Assembly (NCBI GenBank): GCA_009787135.1
Contig: WRGP01000207.1
Coordinates: 1 to 12,501 of the forward strand
Origin: Bacillota bacterium
GTDB taxonomy: Bacteria; Bacillota; Clostridia; Christensenellales; Aristaeellaceae
DNA length: 12,501 bases
Reading direction: 5' to 3'
Shown here: one piece after another, positions 6,397 through 12,501 of the stretch
Numbering within the stretch: position 1 is the stretch's first letter
How the letters are laid out: each line of letters begins with the position of its first letter
Translations under genes and position numbers: made by a program
The notes under the pieces: model-generated
Told to the model about the DNA's origin: nothing
The model's database searches: none
The model's input: the letters and a program-made list of their open reading frames with translations, nothing else

Positions 6397-7551
6397 CTAC
6401 CCGAAAATACTCAGGATCATTGCCGCGGCGATGATCGAACCTACCTGCCCGGCGACATTCGCGCCGATGGCGGGCATCAGAATGAAATTGCTCGGATCTT
6501 CCTGCTGCGCCATGCGCTGGATCACGCGCGCGCTCATGGGGAATGCCGATATGCCGCAGGCGCCGACCATGGGGTTGACCTTTCGATCCTCGGGCAGGAA
6601 CAGGTTGGCCAGCTTGGCGAACAGCACGCCGCCCGCGGTATCAAACATAAAAGCCAGCAGCCCGATACCCATGATGAGCGCGGTTTGCGGCGTCAAAAAA
6701 TCCTGCGCGCGCATCGTGGAGCCGATGGTGATGCCCAGCAGAAGCGTGACGAGGCCGCTCAGCTCATTCTGCGCCGTTTGGGAAAGCTTTTCGGTCACGC
6801 CGCATTCGCGGATCAGGTTGCCGAACATCAGCGCGCCGATGAGCGAGGTGGACATTGGCGCCACGATGCCCGCGACCAGCGTCACCACGATGGGGAACAG
6901 AATGCGCACGTGCTTGGGTATCTTGTGCTTTTCAAAGGAAGCCGTCATGCGGATGCGGCGCTCTTTGCTCGTGGTGAGCGCGCGTACCACCGGCGGCTGG
7001 ATCAATGGCACCAGCGACATGTAGCTGTACGCCGCGACCATGATGGAGCCCATGTAGCGCGGCGCGAACAGCTGGCCGATAAAGATCGCGCTGGGCCCGT
7101 CCGCCGCGCCGATGATGCCGATGGCGGCCGCCTCCCGCATTGTGAAAACCTCCGGGAAGATGAAGTTGCTGCCCACGGCCAGCAGCATCGCCACAAAGAT
7201 GCCGAGCTGCGCCGCCGCGCCGAAGAAAAGCGTCACGGGCTGCATGAACAGCGGGCCAAAGTCGATCATCGCGCCAATGCCGATGAAAAGCAGCACGGGG
7301 AACAGCTCCGTCGCGATGCCCGCGTCGTAGAGCACTTTGAGGAATCCGTCCGCGCCCACCGCATGGGAGAGGGGGATGTTGCACAGGATGCAGCCAAAAC
7401 CGATGGGCAACAGCAGCAGGGGTTCGGTATTCTTGGCGATCGCCAGCATGATAAGCCCCAGCCCGATAACGATCATCAGCGCGTATTTCCATCCGCTTGG
7501 CTCGGCAAACGCCAGCACGCCCTCCAGAAAATTGTTCAATACCGCGGTCAT
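6397..7551 (-). CDS. sodium-ion-translocating biotin-dependent decarboxylase, beta subunit (OadB/GcdB/MmdB family)
   Basis: Membrane subunit that decarboxylates carboxybiotin and couples this to Na+ export in oxaloacetate, methylmalonyl-CoA or glutaconyl-CoA decarboxylases. The 384-residue product is of normal family length with about nine to eleven hydrophobic segments. The key re-entrant region GIIGAADGPSAIF contains Asp151, equivalent to the Na+-binding Asp203 of the Klebsiella OadB. The second conserved region NPMVGACGISAFPMSARV is at residues 326-343. The start is ATG 7551 (complement) because AAGGAGG lies 5 bases upstream; an in-frame upstream start at 7587 would precede that site. The gene follows hppA by 63 bp and precedes the small gamma-like gene. 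No alpha (carboxyltransferase) or biotin-carrier gene is in the window, so which acid is decarboxylated cannot be told. Confidence 0.92.
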   Translation of the reverse strand: MTAVLNNFLEGVLAFAEPSGWKYALMIVIGLGLIMLAIAKNTEPLLLLPIGFGCILCNIPLSHAVGADGFLKVLYDAGIATELFPVLLFIGIGAMIDFGPLFMQPVTLFFGAAAQLGIFVAMLLAVGSNFIFPEVFTMREAAAIGIIGAADGPSAIFIGQLFAPRYMGSIMVAAYSYMSLVPLIQPPVVRALTTSKERRIRMTASFEKHKIPKHVRILFPIVVTLVAGIVAPMSTSLIGALMFGNLIRECGVTEKLSQTAQNELSGLVTLLLGITIGSTMRAQDFLTPQTALIMGIGLLAFMFDTAGGVLFAKLANLFLPEDRKVNPMVGACGISAFPMSARVIQRMAQQEDPSNFILMPAIGANVAGQVGSIIAAAMILSIFG

Positions 7552-7571
7552 AATGGCCTCCTTGCGCGTGA

Positions 7572-7603
7572 GCGGCCCGCGGGGCAAAGGCCCGGCAGGC
7601 CGC
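7572..7603 (-). other. GC-rich stem-loop between hppA and the beta-subunit gene
   Basis: The 63-bp gap contains an outer 6-bp stem GCGGCC/GGCCGC around an inner GGGC/GCCC with a 4-base loop. No U-run follows, so full termination is unlikely. It probably affects readthrough or mRNA processing between the two cistrons. Confidence 0.4.
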
Positions 7604-7614
7604 CCGCGTTTCTT

Positions 7615-9699
7615 CTAAAACAGGGATATGGTGAGGAACAGCGTGGCTGCCAGCGAGGAGATCAGCGATACCACGGTGATCTGCGTGTTGATGGAGGGGC
7701 CCGCCGTATCCTTGAAAGGGTCTCCAACGGTGTCGCCGACCACGGCCGCCTTGTGCGCGTCGGAGCCTTTGCCGCCGTGCGCGCCGGCCTCAATGTATTT
7801 TTTGGCGTTATCCCATAGGCCGCCGGCATTGCTCATGAACAGCGCCAGCAGGATGCCGGTTACGATGTTGCCGCACAGATACCCGCCGACGGCCTCTACG
7901 CCGCCGATAAAGCCGACCGCCAGCGTGAGAAGGATGGCGAGGAGCCCCGCGGGAATCAATTCGCGCAACGCGCCGTTGGTGGCGATTTCAATGCAGCGGT
8001 CATATTCCGGCACCGCCCCGGGCGCGCCTTCCCTAAGGCCCGCGATTTCCCGAAACTGCCGGTGAATCTCGTCGACCATGCGCTGCGCGTTGCGATTCAC
8101 GCCGAGGATCAGCATGGCGGAGAACACGGCCGGCGCCGCCACGCCGATGAGCATGCCGAAAAACACGGTCGGGTTCATCATATCAAAGCCGGTGATGGGG
8201 GCCAGCCCATGGGCCAGCGCGGCCTCGTTGACTTCGCTGATGAACGCGCCGAGCAGCGCGATGACGGTGAGCCCGGCGGCGGCAATGGCAAACCCTTTCG
8301 TGATCGCTTTGACGGTGTTGCCGGCGCTGTCGAGCTGGTCGGTGATCTCCAGCACGTCCTCGCCCAGATTGCCCATTTCCGACAGGCCGCGCGCGTTGTC
8401 GACAATGGGGCCGTACGCGTCGTTGGAGATGATCATGCCCACGATGGAAAGCATGCCCACCGCCGACATCGCGATGCCGAACATCGCGTAGCCGTCGCCG
8501 ATGGGCTCGCAGAGCTTATACGCGGCAAGCGCCGCGACCGCGATGCCAATCAGCGAGGGGAGCGCGCTGATGAAACCGTAGGATACGCCGGAGAGGATGG
8601 TGAACGCCGGGCCGGATTCGGAGGCTTTGGCGGCGTTGCGCACAGGGCTTCGCGCATCGTTCGTAAAATAATCGCTGGCAATGCCGATGATTACGCCCAC
8701 CAGCAGGCCGACGGCGCTGGCGCCCCAGATACGCCACTGGAAACCAAAGATCAGCGTGGCCAGCGCGGTCAGCACCCCGTAGATGCCGGTGGTGATGTAG
8801 GTGCTGTTATTAAGCGCGCGGGTCGGCCCGTGGTTGCCCATGCGGGCCATGGCCACGCCGATGATGGAGGCCAAAAGCCCCGCGGCCGCGTAGCAGAACA
8901 CCATGGCGGAGTTGGCCGCGCCGCCCGCGGACTTATCGAGCACGCTGGCCAGGACCAGCGCGGCGGCCATGGAGGCCACGTTGGAATCGAACAGATCCGC
9001 GCCCATGCCGGCGACGTCGCCCACATTGTCGCCCACGTTATCGGCGATGACGGCGGGGTTGCGGGGGTCGTCCTCCGGAATGCCAAGCTCTACCTTGCCC
9101 ACCAGGTCGGCGCTGATGTCCGCGGTCTTGGTGAAAATGCCGCCGCCCGCCTTGGCGAACAACGCCAGCGAGCTCGCGCCAAAGCTGTAGCCCAGCAGCA
9201 CCGACGTGTCGTCCGTCAGGAGCGTTAGCAGCGTCACGCCCAGCAGCGCGGAGCCGACAACCGCCATGCCCATGACCGCGCCGCCGCGGAACCCCGCCAT
9301 AAACGAGGGCTTGATGCCCTTCCTGGCGGCTTCCGCGGTTTTGATGTTGGCGAGGGTGGCGACGCGAATGCCGATCACGCCCGCAACGGCGGAGAATACC
9401 GTGCCCGCCAGATACGCGACCATCATGTATACGTTATCCATAGCCTCGCCTTGCCAGATCGGGCTGGGCAGGAATAGCAGGATTGCCAGCGCCACCCCGC
9501 CGGCGAACCGGGACAGCGCGGTGTATTCTTTGCGAAGAAAAGTGTTCGCCCCGCCGCGGATCAGCGCGCCAACCTCGGCGATGCGCGCGTTGTTTGAAGG
9601 CATGGCCTTCACCCAACGAAACAGCCAGGCCGCGAAAAGGAACGCGGCTGCCGATATGACGATGGATGCGGTCAGGAATGTGCCGAGCGTGTAAGACAT
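7615..9699 (-). CDS. hppA: membrane-bound proton-translocating pyrophosphatase, K+-independent type
   Basis: Hydrolyses PPi and pumps cations across the membrane. The 694-residue product has the usual length and about 16 membrane spans. Active-site motifs are intact: DDPRNPAVIADNVGDNVGD (from residue 210), DAYGPIVDNA, and GDTVGDPFKDT (655-665). The subtype-determining segment reads GNTVKAITKG, with Lys464 and Thr467. In K+-dependent enzymes the corresponding residues are Ala and Gly/Ala; Lys here replaces K+. Known Na+-pumping members are K+-dependent, so this enzyme is predicted to be a K+-independent H+ pump. The start is ATG 9699 (complement), with GGGGGT 6 bases upstream and the protein opening MSYTLGTFLTASIV. 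Upstream in-frame starts add a poorly hydrophobic stretch and are less likely. It is the first gene of a likely operon with the decarboxylase beta and gamma-like genes and has a long predicted leader. Confidence 0.95.
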   Translation of the reverse strand: MSYTLGTFLTASIVISAAAFLFAAWLFRWVKAMPSNNARIAEVGALIRGGANTFLRKEYTALSRFAGGVALAILLFLPSPIWQGEAMDNVYMMVAYLAGTVFSAVAGVIGIRVATLANIKTAEAARKGIKPSFMAGFRGGAVMGMAVVGSALLGVTLLTLLTDDTSVLLGYSFGASSLALFAKAGGGIFTKTADISADLVGKVELGIPEDDPRNPAVIADNVGDNVGDVAGMGADLFDSNVASMAAALVLASVLDKSAGGAANSAMVFCYAAAGLLASIIGVAMARMGNHGPTRALNNSTYITTGIYGVLTALATLIFGFQWRIWGASAVGLLVGVIIGIASDYFTNDARSPVRNAAKASESGPAFTILSGVSYGFISALPSLIGIAVAALAAYKLCEPIGDGYAMFGIAMSAVGMLSIVGMIISNDAYGPIVDNARGLSEMGNLGEDVLEITDQLDSAGNTVKAITKGFAIAAAGLTVIALLGAFISEVNEAALAHGLAPITGFDMMNPTVFFGMLIGVAAPAVFSAMLILGVNRNAQRMVDEIHRQFREIAGLREGAPGAVPEYDRCIEIATNGALRELIPAGLLAILLTLAVGFIGGVEAVGGYLCGNIVTGILLALFMSNAGGLWDNAKKYIEAGAHGGKGSDAHKAAVVGDTVGDPFKDTAGPSINTQITVVSLISSLAATLFLTISLF

Positions 9700-9821
9700 A
9701 CCGTTACCCCCTTGCATAGAATTTGTTGAAACATCGCTTTGCACGCCGGATGATTGCACGCACCGCTTCCCATGAATATTCTCTTAGGCACTCTCCGCCA
9801 TAGGGGCGCTAGTATGATTTG

Positions 9822-9898
9822 AAAAGGAGCGGCACATGAAAAAGCGGAGATGAACAATTTGTCTCTCGCGCGCAAAATAAAGGCGTAAACGCTTTTTT
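9822..9898 (+). other. possible short + strand unit: two mini-ORFs and an intrinsic-terminator-like hairpin
   Basis: AAAAGGAG (9822-9829) is followed after 6 bases by ATG 9836 encoding MKKRR and a TGA at 9851-9853. This stop overlaps a second ATG at 9850 that encodes MNNLSLARKIKA, ending at TAA 9886-9888. The second stop lies in a hairpin with stem AAAGGCG/CGCTTTT (9879-9885/9890-9896, one G-U pair) followed by a run of six T. A TATGAT at 9813-9818 could be a -10, but no -35 is visible. It could be a short transcript antisense to the hppA leader, or chance. The small size makes coding weak. Confidence 0.3.
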
Positions 9899-9941
9899 AT
9901 GGCCGTCACCGCCCTTTCCTGATTCAATTTTTGCTGTCATT

Positions 9942-9970
9942 ATCATACTATACCGCAATCGATAAATCAA
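9942..9970 (-). promoter_or_regulatory. predicted promoter of the hppA operon
   Basis: On the - strand: TTGATT (9970-9965), a 17-base spacer, and TATGAT (9947-9942), each close to the sigma-A consensus, in an AT-rich patch. The predicted start near 9935 would give a leader of about 235 bases before the hppA ATG. I saw no better hexamer pair nearer the gene. Confidence 0.55.
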
Positions 9971-10070
9971 CATGCTGATATGACAAAATACGCAAGAGTA
10001 TACCTTCCTTGCCGGGCTGTAACGCCCTTTGGAGACTCAAGGCGGCCTTCCCTTTTTGTGCGCCGCGGTG

Positions 10071-10076
10071 TATACT
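10071..10076 (+). promoter_or_regulatory. -10 element placed for leaderless transcription of the methyltransferase gene
   Basis: TATACT lies six bases before the ATG at 10083, so transcription would begin at or next to the A of the start codon. No Shine-Dalgarno sequence precedes this ATG. The -35 region (around 10048-10053, TTCCCT) is poor, which lowers confidence. Confidence 0.4.
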
Positions 10077-10082
10077 GCCTTT

Positions 10083-11375
10083 ATGATAGCCTTGCCGGAA
10101 CAGTTTGAACGCGTATCACTAACAGCGCTCCCGCTTCACGAGCGGCCGGGGCTGCTTCGGGCCTTGACGGAAGGCGAGGCCGCGCGCGGGCTCAGGCCGC
10201 GCCCCGGCGTGCCTCTTTCCGCCGTCGCGGAGGCTTTGCCGGGGACGTACGGCCGCATTCCCTGGGCGAGAGACGGGTACTATATTGATACGGCGTCGCG
10301 CGCGGGGTCGCACGCGCTGCATGCGGCGGGCGCGTATTATCTGCAGGAACCCAGCGCCATGGCGCCGGCCGGCTTGCTTGATATCAAGCCCGGGCAGCGC
10401 GTGCTGGACCTGTGTGCCGCGCCGGGCGGCAAGAGCACGCAGATCGGGGCGCTGCTCGCGGGGGAAGGGGTTCTGGTGGCCAACGAGATCGTGCCGGCGC
10501 GCGCCCGGGTCCTCTCGCACAACATAGAGCGAATGGGCATTGTCAATGCCATTGCGGTAAACGAGCCGCCGGAGCGGCTGGCCAGCCGGTGGGGGGCATG
10601 GTTCGACCGCGTATTGGTGGACGCGCCATGCTCTGGGGAGGGCATGTTTCGCCGCGAGGCGGAGGCAATCTCGGAATGGACGCCGGAGTCCCCCAAAGGC
10701 TGCGCCGCGCGGCAAATGAAAATTCTTGTGTCCGCGGCGAAGCTTTTGCGGCCCGGCGGGATGCTGGTATATTCCACCTGCACATTTAATGAAATTGAAA
10801 ACGAGGGCGTTGTAGCGTCATTTTTGCGGGAGCATCCGGCTTTTGCGCTGGAGGAGACGGTCAGGCTTTGGCCGCACAGGGCGCGATGCGAGGGGCAGTT
10901 TGCGGCGCGGCTTGTGAAGGAAGGCAGCCCGCGGGCGTTGGAGGCGTGCGGCGATACCGTGCGGCTTGGCGGCTTCCTGCCTGCATGGGACGGCATGGAG
11001 GTGCGCGGCAGGTATGCGCGGCAGGGTGAGCGCCACTGGAGCATGCCTTGTGTATCACCTCCCCTGGAGGGTATACGCATGCTTCGAACAGGGCTTGGGC
11101 TCGCGTGGCAGCGCGGCAAAGTGTGCGTGCCGGACCACGCGCTGGCGCTGGCCTTTCCGCCGGGGGAATGGCCGCAAAGCGTTGCCGTGGATGCAGAAGG
11201 CGCCGCGAGGTATCTGCGCGGCGAGACGATGGAGGCGTGCGGCGCGCCTGATGGATGGACCGTTATCGCCTATCGCGGCTTGGCCCTGGGCTGGGCGAAA
11301 AGCGTGGACGGCGTGTTGAAGAACCACCTGCCCAAAGGGCTCAGACGCCTGACGGGTTTGCCCCGGATGGTATAA
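10083..11375 (+). CDS. RsmF/NSUN-family rRNA cytosine-5 methyltransferase
   Basis: S-adenosylmethionine-dependent RNA m5C methyltransferase, most likely acting on 16S rRNA. The 430-residue product has a short N-terminal domain, a Rossmann methyltransferase core and a C-terminal RNA-binding (RsmF/PUA-like) half from about residue 275. Core motifs are VLDLCAAPGGKST (from Val107, SAM binding), VDAPCSGEGMFRR (Cys183, product release) and YSTCTFNEIENE (Cys233, the expected nucleophile). Both conserved cysteines are present. ATG 10083 is chosen because the protein then opens MIALPEQFERV, in line with the family's 'LPexF' beginning. The frame is open upstream to TTG 10029, but that start has no ribosome site. 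The ATG also lacks one and sits six bases after a TATACT, so the mRNA may be leaderless. The gene seems to stand alone. The exact target base cannot be set from sequence. Confidence 0.92.
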   Translation: MIALPEQFERVSLTALPLHERPGLLRALTEGEAARGLRPRPGVPLSAVAEALPGTYGRIPWARDGYYIDTASRAGSHALHAAGAYYLQEPSAMAPAGLLDIKPGQRVLDLCAAPGGKSTQIGALLAGEGVLVANEIVPARARVLSHNIERMGIVNAIAVNEPPERLASRWGAWFDRVLVDAPCSGEGMFRREAEAISEWTPESPKGCAARQMKILVSAAKLLRPGGMLVYSTCTFNEIENEGVVASFLREHPAFALEETVRLWPHRARCEGQFAARLVKEGSPRALEACGDTVRLGGFLPAWDGMEVRGRYARQGERHWSMPCVSPPLEGIRMLRTGLGLAWQRGKVCVPDHALALAFPPGEWPQSVAVDAEGAARYLRGETMEACGAPDGWTVIAYRGLALGWAKSVDGVLKNHLPKGLRRLTGLPRMV

Positions 11376-11423
11376 GCGGCGGGAATGCAACCGCTGGTTG
11401 TCAAAAATGCACGCGACGATTGC

Positions 11424-11452
11424 TTGCGCAAAAGCGTGCCGTCCAATATAGT
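11424..11452 (+). promoter_or_regulatory. possible promoter of the XRE regulator gene
   Basis: TTGCGC (11424-11429), a 17-base spacer, and TATAGT (11447-11452). The -10 is good, the -35 only half matches. The -35 lies inside an inverted repeat GCACGC/GCGTGC (11409-11414/11434-11439) that could act as an operator for the regulator itself or as a weak terminator for the gene upstream. A second -10-like TATAAC is at 11461-11466. Confidence 0.35.
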
Positions 11453-11478
11453 GGGTAGGGTATAACGTAAAAGAGAGG

Positions 11479-12249
11479 ATGGACGAATTGGAGGAGAGGA
11501 TCTATCAGCTGCGCAAGCGTGCCGAGCTGTCGCAGGAGGAACTGGCGGAGGTGGTTGGCGTGTCGCGCCAGGCCGTACAGAAATGGGAATCAGGCAGCGC
11601 GTCCCCGGACATCGCGAACCTGGCCGCTCTATGCGAATACTTTGGGGTGACGATGGACTATTTGGTGCGCGGGCTAAACACACAGGAACGCGAACGGGAG
11701 ACACCTGCGCCAGAGCCGGAAGGCGGTGATATTCGCGACCGGTATCCAACGTATGAATATGTGAGCAAAACAAGGATCCTGGGGCTTCCGCTGGTGCATA
11801 TCCGCATGGGGATTGGGTTCCACAGGGCAAAGGGCATTATCGCCATCGGCAATGTCGCCACCGGCGTTATTGCCATAGGCGGGCTGTCTCTGGGCGTGTT
11901 TTCCCTGGGCGGCGCGGTATTGGGCGTCTTCGCGCTGGGCGGCCTGGCCTTGGGCGCGAGGGCCTTTGGCGGCGTGGCGGTTTCATTGTTCCTCTCATGC
12001 GGCGGCCTCGCCGTCAGCTGCGGCTACGCGTTAGGCGGTGTGGCGGTGGCGGTCAAGGGCGCGTTTGGCGGCGTGGCGGTGGCGTCAGAAATTGCGGTTG
12101 GCAGCGTGGCGTATGGCGGGCTCGCGCTGAAGATTGATACAATGCATACCATGGGCACTGCGGAAATCGAGGCGCTGATACGCGCCGCGTATCCGGATGT
12201 GAGGGAATGGGTGCTTAGGCTGGCGCGGCTTTTGGCCCGGGCAGGGTAA
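11479..12249 (+). CDS. XRE-family DNA-binding protein with C-terminal glycine-rich decapeptide-repeat domain
   Basis: Residues about 8-64 form a Cro/CI-type helix-turn-helix (LSQEELAEVVGVSRQAVQKW, then PDIANLAALCEYFGVTMDYL), so the protein should bind DNA, probably near its own gene. A charged, proline-containing linker (67-90) leads to YEYVSKTRILGLPLVHI (from 92). Residues about 119-216 consist of near ten-residue repeats of the form 'xhAhGGxxhG', for example VIAIGGLSLG, VFSLGGAVLG and VFALGGLALG, degenerating after residue 165. A charged helical tail ends the protein. Similar HTH-repeat fusions occur in clostridial genomes, but I know of no settled function; the repeats could form a beta-solenoid or associate with membrane. 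Start is uncertain: ATG 11479 directly abuts GAGAGG, which is too close, whereas TTG 11488 has that site 9 bases upstream. The tail of the window suggests a membrane hydrolase as next gene. Confidence 0.85.
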   Translation: MDELEERIYQLRKRAELSQEELAEVVGVSRQAVQKWESGSASPDIANLAALCEYFGVTMDYLVRGLNTQERERETPAPEPEGGDIRDRYPTYEYVSKTRILGLPLVHIRMGIGFHRAKGIIAIGNVATGVIAIGGLSLGVFSLGGAVLGVFALGGLALGARAFGGVAVSLFLSCGGLAVSCGYALGGVAVAVKGAFGGVAVASEIAVGSVAYGGLALKIDTMHTMGTAEIEALIRAAYPDVREWVLRLARLLARAG

Positions 12250-12270
12250 CAAAAAGCAAACAAGGAACAG

Positions 12271-12322
12271 CGGGAATATGCGCCGGATCAATGCCATTGC
12301 TTTTCAGGCGTCGTTATTCCCG
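12271..12322 (+). other. nested stem-loop between the XRE gene and the next gene
   Basis: Outer 8-bp perfect stem CGGGAATA/TATTCCCG encloses an inner GCGCC/GGCGT stem (one G-U pair). The loop has a small AATG/CATT dyad. No T-run follows (GACAGGTCTAATT), so it may be a weak terminator, an attenuator, or an operator-like dyad for the XRE protein. Confidence 0.45.
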
Positions 12323-12358
12323 GACAGGTCTAATTAAAAATGAAGAGGATGATTTGGT

Positions 12359-12501
12359 ATGGCCATAATTTTAAAGAGGGTTGGCCTTGGGCTATTGGCG
12401 TTTATTTTGGCGGTGGTTTTGGTGGCGTTCGTGCTTTTGGTGATTTTCAGCCCCGGCAAGACCGAGCCATACCGCGACGCGAACGGCCGGGTTTTGGAGG
12501 A
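12359..12501 (+). CDS. N-terminus of membrane-anchored protein, probably alpha/beta hydrolase (partial)
   Basis: The frame runs from ATG 12359 off the window edge (47 complete codons). GAGG at 12345-12348 lies 10 bases upstream, a rather long spacing. After MAIILKRVG comes a strongly hydrophobic segment, residues 8-30, then SPGKTEPYRDANGRVLE. A single N-terminal anchor followed by 'FSPGKxEPxxDxNGxxLE' recalls alpha/beta-fold hydrolases of Clostridia that open this way; the nucleophile elbow and catalytic triad are beyond the window. The cell location would be membrane-tethered with the catalytic part outside. The adjacent XRE gene on the same strand 109 bp upstream might regulate it. The gene is real on coding grounds; the hydrolase call rests on memory of the family's N-terminus only. 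Confidence 0.6.
   Translation, partial: MAIILKRVGLGLLAFILAVVLVAFVLLVIFSPGKTEPYRDANGRVLE

Larger units (their letters stand above)
9700..10082. other. divergent intergenic region between hppA and the methyltransferase gene
   Basis: 383 bp without a conventional gene. It holds a predicted hppA promoter at 9942-9970 (- strand) and about 235 bases of hppA leader. The leader has a possible long-range pairing TCTCCGC/GCGGAGA (7 bp, - strand) and an inner CGCC/GGCG stem. On the + strand there is a short stretch with a ribosome site, two mini-ORFs and a terminator-like hairpin (9822-9898). Near its right end is a -10-like TATACT directly before the methyltransferase start. I compared the leader by eye with remembered cores of fluoride, ydaO, yybP and glycine riboswitches and found no match. 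Confidence 0.6.

Noticed and set aside
6385..7818. 477-codon open frame on the + strand opposite the decarboxylase beta gene and the end of hppA
   Set aside because: Composition dominated by Arg, His, Gln, Asp and Gly, no domain, and fully antisense to well supported genes.
8062..9228. 388-codon open frame on the + strand opposite hppA
   Set aside because: Same shadow composition with runs of His, Gly and Asp; hppA on the other strand has every family motif.
9672..9875. 67-codon frame on the - strand in the hppA leader
   Set aside because: Overlaps the start of hppA in another frame, lacks a good ribosome site and shows no domain or membrane pattern of note.
9700..9940. Fluoride riboswitch upstream of the pyrophosphatase gene
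   Set aside because: This was considered because fluoride inhibits soluble pyrophosphatases. The expected GGNGATGG...CTCC core of the crcB motif is not present on the - strand.

Overview
The window reads as chromosomal DNA of a GC-rich, anaerobic member of the Firmicutes (Clostridia, gut type). The grounds are purine-rich Shine-Dalgarno sites of AGGAGG type, frequent TTG/GTG starts, an XRE regulator with a C-terminal domain typical of clostridial genomes, and a membrane pyrophosphatase beside a sodium-pump decarboxylase subunit. This is inference; no rRNA or other phylogenetic marker is present. No tRNA, CRISPR array, insertion sequence or phage gene was seen.

Layout. (1) 1-4028, + strand: the 3' end of an amidohydrolase that looks like guanine deaminase, then xdhA, xdhB and xdhC, the three subunits of a molybdenum xanthine dehydrogenase. 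This is a purine catabolic operon (guanine to xanthine to urate, electrons leaving through FAD and two [2Fe-2S] clusters). A run of stem-loops occupies the 195 bp between xdhA and xdhB. (2) 4029-4120: convergent junction with a perfect 13-bp stem. (3) 4121-6116, - strand: a two-gene operon, cytoplasmic glycerophosphodiester phosphodiesterase then a sugar-type MFS transporter, behind a near-consensus promoter. (4) 6235-9699, - strand: hppA (proton-pumping membrane pyrophosphatase, K+-independent type by sequence), then the beta subunit of a Na+-translocating biotin-dependent decarboxylase, then a 49-residue single-span protein that looks like its gamma subunit. No alpha or biotin-carrier subunit is present. 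(5) 9700-10082: divergent regulatory region holding a long hppA leader and a possible short + strand transcript. (6) 10083-11375, +: RsmF/NSUN-type rRNA m5C methyltransferase, perhaps translated from a leaderless mRNA. (7) 11479-12249, +: XRE DNA-binding domain fused to a glycine-rich decapeptide-repeat domain. (8) 12359-12501, +: the start of a membrane-anchored protein, probably an alpha/beta hydrolase, cut by the window edge.

How the genes fit together. The purine block is one biochemical unit. The hppA/beta/gamma block is a bioenergetic unit that joins a PPi-driven proton pump to a decarboxylation-driven sodium pump; the catalytic half of the decarboxylase must be encoded elsewhere. I found no convincing new defence or mobile system. 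The least explained items are the stem-loop array inside the xdh operon, the split decarboxylase beside hppA, the repeat domain of the XRE protein, and the divergent region upstream of hppA.
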